From Leucothrix mucor DSM 2157 (GTDB lineage: Bacteria > Pseudomonadota > Gammaproteobacteria > Thiotrichales > Thiotrichaceae), in assembly GCF_000419525.1 (NCBI RefSeq), contig NZ_ATTE01000001.1, forward strand, positions 3,445,501 through 3,509,500: a DNA stretch of 64,000 nt, written 5' to 3'. This document shows, one piece after another, positions 7,990 through 16,989 of the stretch. The first letter of the stretch is position 1. Each line of letters starts with the position of its first letter. The translations under genes were made by a program, and so were the position numbers. The notes below the pieces were generated by a model, which did no database searches, was not told the origin of the DNA, and was given only the letters and a program-made list of their open reading frames with translations.

Positions 7990-9189
7990 ATGTTAACCCA
8001 GCAACATATCGATACCGTAAAGAGCACGATCCCCTTATTAGAAAGCGCGGGTCCTGCCATTACTAAACACTTTTATCAGCGCATGTTTGAGCACAACCCT
8101 GAGCTGAAAGACATTTTCAATATGAGTCACCAGAAAACCGGTGGCCAGCCAGTGGCGCTTTTCAACGCAATTGCCGCCTATGCCAAGCACATTGAAACAC
8201 CACAAGTCTTGATGGATGCGGTCGAGCGCATTGCGCAAAAACACACCAGTTTCAATATTCAACCGGCGCAATACAGCATTGTTGGCCATCACCTGATTGA
8301 GACGCTGCGCGAGTTAGCAGGCGATGCCTTTACCCCTGCCGTCGAAGAGGCCTGGGGCGAAGCGTACAATGTGTTGGCGAACATCTTTATTGATCGCGAA
8401 GGTGAGCTTTATGCACTGAATGCGGCGGCAAATGGCGGCTGGATTGGTGCCCGCAAGTTTGTATTAACCGAGACCAAAGCCGAGTCTGAACTAGTGAAAA
8501 GCTTAATCTTCAAGCCGGCCGATGGCCTGCCGATCATGACTTACAAACCCGGCCAATACATCGGTATCGAAGTAAAGCCGAGCACCAGCGACTATCAGGA
8601 AATTCGCCAGTACTCTTTGTCTACCAAAGCTAATGGCGAGTACTACCGCATCTCTGTAAAACGCGAAGCGGTAGGTATTCCGGGTGTGGTGTCTAACTTC
8701 CTGCACGATGAGCTGGCGGTTGGCGATGAGGTGATTTTATATCCACCGGCGGGCGACTTCTTTTTTGTTGATCGCAATGCGCCAGTGGTATTGGTGTCTG
8801 CCGGAGTTGGTGTAACACCGATGCAAGCGATGTTGGAGACACTGAGCGCGGCGGACTACAACCACCCGATTCATTATGTACACGCTTGTGAAAACGTAGC
8901 GCAGTTATCTTTTGCAGAGCGCTTGCAGGAAATCCAGCAAGAGCGCCCATTCCGCCAGCATATCTTCTTGCGTGAAACGGCAAATAATGGGGCTGCACAA
9001 GCGGTTGAGCACCACGCCGGATTATTAAATCTGGCCGCGATTCAGGAGCAATTACCGCTCAGCACGGGGGATTATTACCTCTGCGGACCGGTTGCTTTTA
9101 TGCAATTTGCCAAGCAACAGCTGCTGGAGCTTGGGGTTAATAATGAGCGCATTCACTACGAAGTGTTTGGCCCGCATAAAGACCTGTAA
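7990..9189 (+). CDS. hmp: Nitric oxide dioxygenase / flavohaemoglobin Hmp
   Basis: Cytoplasmic flavohaemoglobin that oxidises NO to nitrate using O2 and NAD(P)H. The N-terminal globin domain has Tyr29 (FYQRMF), Gln53 and the proximal haem His85 in QKHTSF. A ferredoxin-reductase-like FAD domain (RQYSLS) follows at about 150-255, then a NAD domain with SAGVGVTPM and a C-terminal YEVFGP. I start at the ATG at 7990: a longer frame would begin inside the -12 element of the sigma-54 promoter. AAGGATGAA gives the ribosome site. Length of 399 residues matches the family. Confidence 0.95.
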   Translation: MLTQQHIDTVKSTIPLLESAGPAITKHFYQRMFEHNPELKDIFNMSHQKTGGQPVALFNAIAAYAKHIETPQVLMDAVERIAQKHTSFNIQPAQYSIVGHHLIETLRELAGDAFTPAVEEAWGEAYNVLANIFIDREGELYALNAAANGGWIGARKFVLTETKAESELVKSLIFKPADGLPIMTYKPGQYIGIEVKPSTSDYQEIRQYSLSTKANGEYYRISVKREAVGIPGVVSNFLHDELAVGDEVILYPPAGDFFFVDRNAPVVLVSAGVGVTPMQAMLETLSAADYNHPIHYVHACENVAQLSFAERLQEIQQERPFRQHIFLRETANNGAAQAVEHHAGLLNLAAIQEQLPLSTGDYYLCGPVAFMQFAKQQLLELGVNNERIHYEVFGPHKDL

Positions 9190-9218
9190 TCGCGCTTAGC
9201 TTAAACCGCACTGACAGT

Positions 9219-9247
9219 CGCCATCCAACGTCACGGCTTGGATGGCG
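9219..9247 (+). terminator. Stem-loop after hmp, possible terminator
   Basis: A perfect 10-bp stem (CGCCATCCAA/TTGGATGGCG) with a 9-base loop lies 30 bases after the hmp stop. It has no clean T-run (AAATTGTC follows), so it may be a weak terminator or mRNA-stabilising hairpin. Confidence 0.45.
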
Positions 9248-9323
9248 AAATTGTCATGCCCGACGCGAGGCGTTTGGTGTAGCATTCTTAGCCTCGATAT
9301 CAGCAACCAAGACACGCCTTCTT

Positions 9324-9806
9324 ATGCCTACACCAAACTTCACCATTCGCCAAGCACACGCAGCCGACGCCCCTGCCATTGCCGAATTTAACCGCCTGAT
9401 GGCCTTTGAAACCGAGCACAAAAAGCTCCTGCCCGATGTGATTCTCGCGGGGGTGAATGCCATGATCGCCAACCCGGCGCATGGCTTTTATCTGGTCGCC
9501 GAAAGCGCGGGTGAGATTGTTGGCTCGCTAATGATTACCACCGAGTGGAGCGATTGGCGCAATGGCGTTATCTGGTGGGTGCAGAGTGTTTACATCGTCG
9601 ATACACACCGCCGTCAGGGCATTTATCGGGCGCTGTATGACGAGGTTAAGCGACTGGCCACGCTGGATTTATCGGTGTGCGGCTTCCGTCTATATGTCGA
9701 AAAAGACAATGTAAATGCGCAAGCCACCTACCGCTCACTTGGCATGCAGGAAACGGATTACCTGATGTTTGAAGAGCTACGCGATGGCATTCGTTATTGC
9801 GAGTAA
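9324..9806 (+). CDS. GNAT family N-acetyltransferase
   Basis: A 160-residue GCN5-related acetyltransferase, predicted to move an acetyl group from acetyl-CoA to an amine. The core strand VGSLMITTEWSDWRNGVIWWVQSVYIV is followed by the acetyl-CoA loop RRQGIYRALYDEV, a variant of the Q/RxxGxG/A motif. The C-terminal VEKDNVNAQATYRSLGM is typical of motif B. The substrate is unknown. It sits as a single gene between hmp and a methyltransferase, with stem-loops on both sides. Confidence 0.85.
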   Translation: MPTPNFTIRQAHAADAPAIAEFNRLMAFETEHKKLLPDVILAGVNAMIANPAHGFYLVAESAGEIVGSLMITTEWSDWRNGVIWWVQSVYIVDTHRRQGIYRALYDEVKRLATLDLSVCGFRLYVEKDNVNAQATYRSLGMQETDYLMFEELRDGIRYCE

Positions 9807-9831
9807 GACTTGAATAAGCACCATCGAAAAA

Positions 9832-9876
9832 TATAATCGTCGGCCACTCGCTTGTGCTAGTGGCCGCTAAATTATA
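9832..9876. terminator. Bidirectional stem-loop between acetyltransferase and methyltransferase genes
   Basis: CGGCCACT (9841-9848) pairs with AGTGGCCG (9859-9866) around a 10-base loop. Outer arms TATAAT/ATTATA extend the structure. The AT-rich outer stem makes it terminator-like, though the T-run is imperfect. Confidence 0.45.
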
Positions 9877-9917
9877 CAGATACACTGGTGATTCTCTGAT
9901 TACCGGAAGCATCAAGG

Positions 9918-10682
9918 ATGAGCGACCAACACAACAGCATGCAGGCATTCGCCGAAATCTGGGATGTACAAACACGGGAGTTATGGGACGAAAACTACGC
10001 CCAAGCGCTTGCTGATTTATTCAACTTTTACAGCATCAAAACCATTCTCGACTGCGCAGGCGGCACGGGCTTTCCTACGCTTGAATTTAAACGCCAAGGC
10101 TTAAACGTCAGCTATTCCGATGGCTCCCCCGAGATGCTGGCCTTTTTTAATGCGAAACGCTTTGCCGAAAAGCTGACGATTCCCACCTATTTATCAAGCT
10201 GGCAGACGCTGCCGGAGCGCGTGCCTTATACCTACGATGCTGTATTGTGTCGGGGAAATTCATTAATGGATTTGGCTGTTTATAGCGATGAGGCACCGAT
10301 AAGCCGTGCATCTTTTCTGAGCGCCATGAGTGAGTCGCTGGCGGGTATGTTTAGTAAAGTCGCCGAGGATGGTTTGCTGTACATCGATATACCGAAGCCT
10401 GAAAAAGTCATGCCGGCTAAGCCGTCGATTAACTCTGACACCGACAGCATGACCTTTAAGAGTAAAACAACAGTGGCGTATGATCCGGAAACTCAGATAA
10501 GCACCACCACTGAGCTAACGACCAATCTGCTGAGAAATACTCAAAGCACGAGCGTTGCCAAGGCCTATGCCATTGATGAGGAGGAGCTTATTGAATTGCT
10601 GTTAACGGTGGGCTTTGAGCGGGTAGAAAAGTCCCCGCTCAAAGAGGCTTCATTTATTGATGCTTATATGGCGTTTAAGTAG
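9918..10682 (+). CDS. SAM-dependent methyltransferase (class I)
   Basis: A 254-residue class I methyltransferase. Motif I is TILDCAGGTGFPTLEF (about 39-54), the post-motif acidic residue is in YSDGSPEML, and motif II is YDAVLCRGNSLMDLA. The arrangement resembles glycine/sarcosine N-methyltransferase-like proteins, but the substrate cannot be assigned. A short gap leads to the LysR gene downstream on the same strand, which could be its regulator. Confidence 0.8.
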   Translation: MSDQHNSMQAFAEIWDVQTRELWDENYAQALADLFNFYSIKTILDCAGGTGFPTLEFKRQGLNVSYSDGSPEMLAFFNAKRFAEKLTIPTYLSSWQTLPERVPYTYDAVLCRGNSLMDLAVYSDEAPISRASFLSAMSESLAGMFSKVAEDGLLYIDIPKPEKVMPAKPSINSDTDSMTFKSKTTVAYDPETQISTTTELTTNLLRNTQSTSVAKAYAIDEEELIELLLTVGFERVEKSPLKEASFIDAYMAFK

Positions 10683-10730
10683 CGCGCACTTCCCCGCGCT
10701 ATCGCACTAAATCTTGCTTATACTGCCCTC

Positions 10731-11618
10731 ATGAAACCCAACTACTCATTAGATGATCTACGCTGCTTTTGCGCAGTGGCCAAACTCGGCAGTTTTAAAG
10801 AGGCAGCCAAGAGCTTAGAGATGCCGCTCTCCACCCTAAGCCGGCGAATTCGTCAATTAGAGCAAGATCTCCAACTGCGCCTACTCAACCGAGACGCCCA
10901 TCGCGTGTCATTAACGCATACCGGCGAGCAATATTTCGAGCGCTCCAATGCTTTGTTTGATGAGCTTAATGACATCGATCAGGACTTACATAAAGAGAAG
11001 CATCAGCCCAAGGGCAAGATTCGCATCACCGCACCGATCTATTCCGGCAAACACTTTCTACGTTCTATCTTTTATGATTTCTTATTAGAGCACCCAGAAA
11101 TTCAATTGGATTTGCGCTTTTCAAACTCGCTCATTGATATCGAAGCAGAAGGCATTGATGTGGCTTTTCGCATGGGCCATCCTGCTGTTGATGAGTGGAT
11201 TGTTCGCCCGCTAAAGTACACGCACAACCTCTTGTGCTGCCACCCAGATTACCCCAACGACAGCATCACTCATCCGCAGCAGTTATCTGATCACTCGACA
11301 ATTATCAGCTTTCCGATGATCCCTTGGCACTTGGTAAATCAAACTAGCGGCGAAGCCTTTGACTATCACCCAACGCAGTCGGTGCGCTTAGAAGTGGATG
11401 AAATCGAAACGGTGATGAATGCTACTCAAATTGGCCTCGGCATAAGCTACTTGCCCGACTACCTAGCGATGCCGATGATTGAGCTGGGCAAAGTAAAACA
11501 CATACTGCCAGAATGGCGCAGCAAGGATCTTACGCTCTATATGCTATATCGCGATCGGGATAATATGCCGCTGCGAGTAAGGCTTTTTATTGAATATGTG
11601 CTGCAGCATTTTGACTAA
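10731..11618 (+). CDS. LysR family transcriptional regulator
   Basis: A 295-residue LysR-type regulator. The N-terminal helix-turn-helix reads DDLRCFCAVAKLGSFKEAAKSLEMPLSTLSRRIRQLEQDL (about 8-47), followed by a periplasmic-binding-like effector domain starting near KGKIRITAPIYSG. It belongs to the AaeR/CrgA-like branch with a DVAFRMG segment. Target and inducer are unknown. It is preceded by the methyltransferase and ends convergently to the def-like gene. Confidence 0.9.
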   Translation: MKPNYSLDDLRCFCAVAKLGSFKEAAKSLEMPLSTLSRRIRQLEQDLQLRLLNRDAHRVSLTHTGEQYFERSNALFDELNDIDQDLHKEKHQPKGKIRITAPIYSGKHFLRSIFYDFLLEHPEIQLDLRFSNSLIDIEAEGIDVAFRMGHPAVDEWIVRPLKYTHNLLCCHPDYPNDSITHPQQLSDHSTIISFPMIPWHLVNQTSGEAFDYHPTQSVRLEVDEIETVMNATQIGLGISYLPDYLAMPMIELGKVKHILPEWRSKDLTLYMLYRDRDNMPLRVRLFIEYVLQHFD

Positions 11619-11660
11619 TGCGTGGCTTTGAATAGGCCTGCTTTAGCTCACTGTTTCCAA

Positions 11661-12236
11661 CTAGCTTCCCCAGCGCTGCACCAGCCCTTTAACGTGCTCC
11701 GCGTAGCTCGCCTGTTGAAACTCCTGAAAGATCTGCCAAGAGCAAAACGATTGCTTATCCGTTACCCGATGCGGAAATAAAATTCCATCCAAATGATCAT
11801 ATTCATGCTGCCAAGTACAGGCAGAATAACCGCGGATGACTTCCTCATGATGCTGCCCCTCGCGGTCGTAATACGACACGGCAATTTCCACATGTCGATC
11901 AACATTCCCACGCATTTGCGGCACGGATAAACAGCCTTCATTCGAGACAAAGGTTTCATCACTTAAAAAGCGAATCTCAGGATTAATCACCACTGTTAAA
12001 GGGATTTTCGGCTTATAGGGATAGCGCGGATTATCCCCAACCTCAATCACAAACAAGCGATAAGGAATCCCCACCTGATTCGCCGCAATACCTGCACCAT
12101 TGGCATCGCGCATGGTATCAATCAGGTCATCAATCCAGCCTTGTACCTCTGGCGTTTGAATATTGGCAAGCTCCACGTCTGCCGCGCGCGCCGCGAGCAC
12201 TGGGTGGCCAATTTGCAGAATATCCCTGATTGCCAT
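11661..12236 (-). CDS. def: Peptide deformylase family protein in the hut cluster
   Basis: Metallohydrolase of the peptide deformylase family, 191 residues. All three motifs are intact: GAGIAANQVG (47-56), EGCLS (100-104, metal ligand Cys102) and QHEYDH (143-148, ligands His144 and His148, catalytic Glu145). The usual job is removing formyl from new N-termini. Its place 97 bases behind hutU on the same strand, in a hut cluster that makes N-formylglutamate but lacks hutG here, raises the possibility of a specialised deformylase role. That is inference; a housekeeping or accessory def is equally possible. Confidence 0.88.
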   Translation of the reverse strand: MAIRDILQIGHPVLAARAADVELANIQTPEVQGWIDDLIDTMRDANGAGIAANQVGIPYRLFVIEVGDNPRYPYKPKIPLTVVINPEIRFLSDETFVSNEGCLSVPQMRGNVDRHVEIAVSYYDREGQHHEEVIRGYSACTWQHEYDHLDGILFPHRVTDKQSFCSWQIFQEFQQASYAEHVKGLVQRWGS

Positions 12237-12333
12237 GATGTATTACTCCCTTTAGAACCAACTATGAATATGTGTAAGTCAGCTAGATAAGGGCAGGCTC
12301 ATGTGGCAAACCTACCCCGCAATAATGACCAAT

Positions 12334-14010
12334 TTACAACTCAATCGCCGGTAAATTCAAACCAAACTCACGCGCACATTGCTTAGCGATTTCATAACCA
12401 GCATCGGCATGGCGCATGACGCCCACAGCTGGATCATTCCACAGCACACGCTTAATTCGCGCGGCAGCTTCATCGGTACCATCACAACAAATCACCAATC
12501 CGGCATGTTGTGAGTAGCCCATCCCCACGCCACCACCATGATGGAAAGAGACCCATGTTGCGCCGCCGGAAGTACTTAACATCAGGTTTAATAAGGCCCA
12601 ATCCGATACGGCATCCGAGCCATCCATCATCGCTTCGGTTTCGCGGTTAGGGCTGGCGACCGAGCCGGAGTCCAAATGGTCACGACCAATCACCACCGGT
12701 GCTTTTAACTCGCCAGATTTCACCATCTCATTAAACGCCAAACCAATGCGGTCGCGATCACCTAAACCAATCCAGCAGATGCGTGCAGGTAGGCCCTGAA
12801 AGTCGATACGCTCATGCGCCATGTCCAGCCAGTTATGCAGGTGTGGATCATCGGGAATCAGCTCTTTAACCTTGGCATCGGTTTTACGAATATCTTCAGG
12901 GTCACCGGATAATGCTACCCAACGGAATGGCCCAACACCACGGCAGAATAAAGGACGAATATACGCAGGCACAAAGCCTGGGAAATCAAAGGCATTCACC
13001 ACGCCACGGTCTTTCGCTTCCTGACGGATATTGTTCCCATAATCCACCGTTGGAATGCCTTGCGCATGGAAATCCAACATAGCTTGTACATGTACCGCCA
13101 TCGAGTCACGCGCGGCTTCCGCAACCGCATCGGGATTACTGTCAGCTTGTTCGCGCCATTGTTCAACACTCCAACCTGAGGGCAAGTAACCATTGACTGG
13201 GTCATGTGCGGAAGTCTGGTCGGTCACCAAGTCCGGCTTAATGCCTTGCTTGACCATCTCGGGCAATAGCTCTGCCGCATTACCCAATACGCCCACTGAG
13301 AGTGCTTTGCCTGCGGCATGCGCTTCATCAATCAGCTGTATTGCCGCTTCAATGGTTGGCGCACTGGTATCTAAATAACGGTTGCCAATGCGGAAGTCGA
13401 TGCGGGTCTGGTCACATTCAATTGCGATCATTGAGAAGCCAGCCATGGTCGCCGCTAGTGGCTGCGCCCCACCCATGCCCCCCAAGCCTGCGGTGAGAAT
13501 CCATTTGCCTTGCGCATTGCCATCAAAGTGCTGGCGGGCGGCTTCTACAAAGGTCTCGTAAGTGCCTTGCACGATGCCTTGCGAGCCAATGTAAATCCAG
13601 CTACCTGCGGTCATTTGGCCGTACATCATCAGGTCTTTTTTATCTAACTCATTGAAGTGTTCCCAGGTTGACCAAGCGGGCACTAAGTTAGAATTTGCGA
13701 TTAATACGCGCGGGGCATCTTTATGGGTTTTAAACACGCCAACCGGCTTACCCGACTGTATGCACAAGCTTTCGTCATCTTCTAAGGTCTTCAGCGTTTC
13801 TAAGATTTTATCGTAACTTTCCCAGTTGCGCGCAGCACGCCCAATCCCGCCGTATACCACTAAATCTTCCGGGCGCTCGGCCACTTCAGCATCAAGGTTA
13901 TTTTGAATCATGCGATACGGCGCTTCGGTGAGCCAGCTCTTGCAATTGAGTTCACTGCCACGAGGCGAGCGAATGGTGCGGGAGGTGTCCCGACGAGTCA
14001 TCTTAGTCAT
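12334..14010 (-). CDS. hutU: Urocanate hydratase HutU
   Basis: Converts urocanate to 4-imidazolone-5-propionate, step 2 of histidine degradation, with tightly bound NAD+. The family-wide [20 protein letters not shown]-binding segment, [13 protein letters not shown] and [16 protein letters not shown] are present, and 558 residues is full length. It follows the phytanoyl-CoA dioxygenase-like gene by 81 bases on the minus strand and likely belongs to the hutI-led transcript controlled by HutC. Confidence 0.97.
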   Translation of the reverse strand: MTKMTRRDTSRTIRSPRGSELNCKSWLTEAPYRMIQNNLDAEVAERPEDLVVYGGIGRAARNWESYDKILETLKTLEDDESLCIQSGKPVGVFKTHKDAPRVLIANSNLVPAWSTWEHFNELDKKDLMMYGQMTAGSWIYIGSQGIVQGTYETFVEAARQHFDGNAQGKWILTAGLGGMGGAQPLAATMAGFSMIAIECDQTRIDFRIGNRYLDTSAPTIEAAIQLIDEAHAAGKALSVGVLGNAAELLPEMVKQGIKPDLVTDQTSAHDPVNGYLPSGWSVEQWREQADSNPDAVAEAARDSMAVHVQAMLDFHAQGIPTVDYGNNIRQEAKDRGVVNAFDFPGFVPAYIRPLFCRGVGPFRWVALSGDPEDIRKTDAKVKELIPDDPHLHNWLDMAHERIDFQGLPARICWIGLGDRDRIGLAFNEMVKSGELKAPVVIGRDHLDSGSVASPNRETEAMMDGSDAVSDWALLNLMLSTSGGATWVSFHHGGGVGMGYSQHAGLVICCDGTDEAAARIKRVLWNDPAVGVMRHADAGYEIAKQCAREFGLNLPAIEL

Positions 14011-14091
14011 GATTTTATCCTGCTAAAAAGATTTAACAAAAAATTGAGCGGTGTTCACGGGTAAGTTAGTCGTGCCACATCGCTCAATTCG

Positions 14092-14904
14092 TTACGAATG
14101 GATAATCGGAAACCAGTCGGTTCGTAAACGTTCGCCAGTTTGCTGATTAATGTCCGGAAAATTAGGCGAGGTACGCCCGCCACGCTGTCGATAGCGCGCA
14201 TCATCACCCACCATTCTGAAAGACACTGTACGGCTACGGGACGCTACCGTATTCGCATTCGCGCCATGAATTGTGCGGAAGTCAAAGGCGACCGCATCAC
14301 CCGGCTGCATCGCCCATTCGCGTACTTCATAGTCACTGTTGTCAATATCGGGAATATCCATAAACTGGCTATCATCGACATAAAAACTTTCATTAGTTGC
14401 CCAGCTAGTCGGACGGATTTCTTTATCTAATAAGTGACTGCCCGCCGCACAGCGTAACGACACTTTTTGCTCCCGCGCTTCCAGTGGAATCCAGAAACTC
14501 ACGGTTTGTGTGCCACCGACGCAATAAAACGGAATATCCTGATGCCACGGTGTCGCCACGCCAGAGCTGGCTTCTTTATAAAGCAAATGATCATGGAAGA
14601 ACTGCACACTATTGGACTGCATTAACTGCGCCGCAATCGCGGCCATAGGCGAGCGTCGGATAAAGTCCTCATACTCAGGAATGCGCTGCCAACTGCAAAA
14701 GTCTTCCAGAAACAGGCCATCATGCCCCTCGGCTTTATGGGTTAAGGCACTCTCATTGGGGTGCTGGATATTAAACTCCACGCCACGCTCCAACACGGGC
14801 AACCAGTCCTTAAATACGCCGGATAAATGCACAGCACCATCACGCTGAAAGTCGCTAAGCAGCTGCGGATCAATCTCGGGAATACCTAGTTTATTCATAG
14901 CCAA
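14092..14904 (-). CDS. Phytanoyl-CoA dioxygenase (PhyH) family protein
   Basis: Fe(II)/2-oxoglutarate-dependent oxygenase, 270 residues. The iron triad is visible as WHQD (His121, Asp123) and TIHG (His213), with an Arg-rich segment SRSRTVSFR after it suited to bind 2-oxoglutarate. Relatives hydroxylate small metabolites such as phytanoyl-CoA, ectoine or alkaloids. It sits between hutC (5 bases away) and hutU, so it is very probably cotranscribed with histidine degradation genes, though no oxygenase is part of the standard pathway. A histidine or urocanate derivative is a plausible but unproven substrate. Confidence 0.85.
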   Translation of the reverse strand: MAMNKLGIPEIDPQLLSDFQRDGAVHLSGVFKDWLPVLERGVEFNIQHPNESALTHKAEGHDGLFLEDFCSWQRIPEYEDFIRRSPMAAIAAQLMQSNSVQFFHDHLLYKEASSGVATPWHQDIPFYCVGGTQTVSFWIPLEAREQKVSLRCAAGSHLLDKEIRPTSWATNESFYVDDSQFMDIPDIDNSDYEVREWAMQPGDAVAFDFRTIHGANANTVASRSRTVSFRMVGDDARYRQRGGRTSPNFPDINQQTGERLRTDWFPIIHS

Positions 14905-14909
14905 CTCTC

Positions 14910-15650
14910 CTAAGGTTTGTAACGTGCGCTAAGTTCATAACGGCTGCTTGGGTATGTGAGGTAGACGCTGGTCACCACGGTGTTGTCTTTCCATGTGCGC
15001 CGTGACAGCCGTAAACAAGGCTCATATTCAGGAATCACCAAACGCGACATCAGCACAGCATCGGGCATAATGGCTTGCACAATGTGCTCCATTTCATCCG
15101 GCTTGATTTGGCTCACAAGGTATTCGGTCGGTGTGGTTTGGGTGAAATCAACCTGCATAAAATTTGGCACTAAGGCGGGATTCACATAGCGGTCTTCCAC
15201 CTGAATCGGCACCTCATCCTGAAAGTGTGTCACCACGATATGAAACAGCTGCTCACCGGCTTGAACGCCTAAGCGCTGCGCCACATTCACGGTCGCGGGT
15301 ATAACTTCCAGTAGTAACACTTCGGCGCGGTGCTTTTTGCCTTGCGCGGTAATTTCTTCGGCAATCGAGCGCAGTTCCAGCAAGCTGGCATGTTGCGGAG
15401 GCTCAGCGACAAAGGTGCCTAAGCCATGCACACGCTTGAGTATCCCTTCGGCAGTTAGCTCACGAAACGGACGATTAATCGTCATCCGGCTTACATTCAA
15501 GTCTGCCGCCAGCTGATTCTCCGAAGGAATCTGCGTACCCGGCGGCCACTCGCCCTGCCGAACTTTATCTTGAATGGCATTTTTAATGCGTTGGTACATT
15601 GGCAAACTGGCGTCATCCTGCAAGTCTGCCAAGGCTAAAGTCGCGCTCAT
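14910..15650 (-). CDS. hutC: Histidine utilisation repressor HutC (GntR family)
   Basis: GntR-type repressor whose inducer in known systems is urocanate. The N-terminal winged helix (PMYQRIKNAIQDKVRQGEWPPGTQIPSENQLAADLNVSRMTINRPFRELTAEG, about 18-68) is followed by a UTRA effector domain. The FRLSRR-like CLRLSRRTW near the C-terminus is typical of HutC. Its start overlaps the hutI stop by 4 bases. A perfect palindrome at 16927-16940 between hutI and hutF is the likely operator. Confidence 0.93.
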   Translation of the reverse strand: MSATLALADLQDDASLPMYQRIKNAIQDKVRQGEWPPGTQIPSENQLAADLNVSRMTINRPFRELTAEGILKRVHGLGTFVAEPPQHASLLELRSIAEEITAQGKKHRAEVLLLEVIPATVNVAQRLGVQAGEQLFHIVVTHFQDEVPIQVEDRYVNPALVPNFMQVDFTQTTPTEYLVSQIKPDEMEHIVQAIMPDAVLMSRLVIPEYEPCLRLSRRTWKDNTVVTSVYLTYPSSRYELSARYKP

Positions 15651-16879
15651 CGCGGTACTCCATTAAATAGAACGGACTGGCATTCTACACCACCGATTCG
15701 GTAACTTAATTCCGCTGGCTCTTGCGCTTGCCAACACACCAAATCAGCCTGTTTGCCGACGGCTAAAGTACCGATTTTATCTTGCAGAGCCAGCGCCTTT
15801 GCAGCATGGCGAGTTACACCCGCTAACGCTTCTTCGGGCGTCATCCGAAACAAGGTACAGGCCATATTCATCACTAATGGTAATGAGCTAATCGGCGAGC
15901 TTCCGGGGTTGCAGTCAGTGGCTAATGCCATCGCAACGCCATGCTCTCGAAGTGCAGCAATCGGCGGTAGTTTGGTTTCACGTAGATAGTAAAATGCGCC
16001 CGGCAATAACACTGCCACGGTATTGTTTTTGGCCAGTACTGGTACATCCTCATCGCTAAGGTATTCCAAGTGATCTACCGAAATCGCACCCTGCTTGGCA
16101 GCTATAACTGCACCCTTTAAATCGCTAAGCTGCTCGGCATGTAGCTTAAGCGGCAAACCATACTGCTGAGCGACCGCAAATACGCGAGCCACTTGCTCAG
16201 GGCTAAACGCAATGCCTTCGCAAAAAGCATCGACATGATCGGCTAGCTGCTCTTTCGCTACTGCGGGTAATACAGTGGTGCAGAGATAATCAATGTAGTC
16301 ATCGCTACGACCAGCATATTCAACCGGTAAAGCATGTGCGCCTAAAAAAGTGGTGACGATATTCACCGGATAGTCCCGACCCAATTGGCGGGCAATGCGG
16401 AGCATTTTCAGCTCATCATCAAGATTCAAGCCGTAGCCGGATTTGATCTCAACAGTGGTTGCGCCTTCGGCCATCATCGCTTCCAGCCTTGGGGCGGACT
16501 GTGCGTAGAGTGCTGACTCGGATGCTTGGCGAGTTGCGGCAACGGTTGACACAATGCCGCCGCCAGCCTTGGCAATCGCTTCATAACTGGCACCGTTTAA
16601 ACGCATCTCAAATTCTTTGGCACGATTACCACCATGCACTAAATGTGTATGGCAATCGACTAAACCTGGCGTGACGAGCTGGCCGTGGCAATCGTGGATG
16701 GTGGTGCATTGCTGCGGGTAATCGGTCGGTAGTTCGCTCATCGTGCCCAGCCATACGGTCTGGCCCTGATGAATAGCAATCGCTGCATGCTCGATGAGCC
16801 CATAAGGCACATCGCCATCAACCATGGTCGCGAGATTGGCATTCACCCAGAGCAGGTCGATAGGCATGGTTGGGAACAT
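15647..16879 (-). CDS. hutI: Imidazolonepropionase HutI
   Basis: Hydrolyses imidazolone-5-propionate to N-formimino-L-glutamate, step 3 of histidine degradation. This amidohydrolase shows the metal motif DCHTHLVHGGNRAKEFEMR, the AKAGGGIVSTVAATR signature, KLHAEQ, and a final ATDCNPGSSP. Length of 410 residues is normal. The next Met (MPIDLLW, base 16867) could also serve as start. It leads the minus-strand hut transcript, opposite hutF. Confidence 0.96.
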   Translation of the reverse strand: MFPTMPIDLLWVNANLATMVDGDVPYGLIEHAAIAIHQGQTVWLGTMSELPTDYPQQCTTIHDCHGQLVTPGLVDCHTHLVHGGNRAKEFEMRLNGASYEAIAKAGGGIVSTVAATRQASESALYAQSAPRLEAMMAEGATTVEIKSGYGLNLDDELKMLRIARQLGRDYPVNIVTTFLGAHALPVEYAGRSDDYIDYLCTTVLPAVAKEQLADHVDAFCEGIAFSPEQVARVFAVAQQYGLPLKLHAEQLSDLKGAVIAAKQGAISVDHLEYLSDEDVPVLAKNNTVAVLLPGAFYYLRETKLPPIAALREHGVAMALATDCNPGSSPISSLPLVMNMACTLFRMTPEEALAGVTRHAAKALALQDKIGTLAVGKQADLVCWQAQEPAELSYRIGGVECQSVLFNGVPR

Positions 16880-16926
16880 AGAAAAATACCAGTGTTGGAT
16901 ATTGAACGATGATCTATTAAATCATA

Positions 16927-16940
16927 CTTGTATATACAAG
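16927..16940. promoter_or_regulatory. HutC operator palindrome between hutI and hutF
   Basis: CTTGTATATACAAG is a perfect 14-base palindrome matching the known HutC recognition pattern (TTGTATrTACAA). It lies 47 bases before hutI and 49 bases before the preferred hutF ATG, so one site could repress both transcripts. Confidence 0.8.
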
Positions 16941-16989
16941 TCTATATACCTATACTTTCCTCTATCAACGACGCACGGTGGACCTTCGA

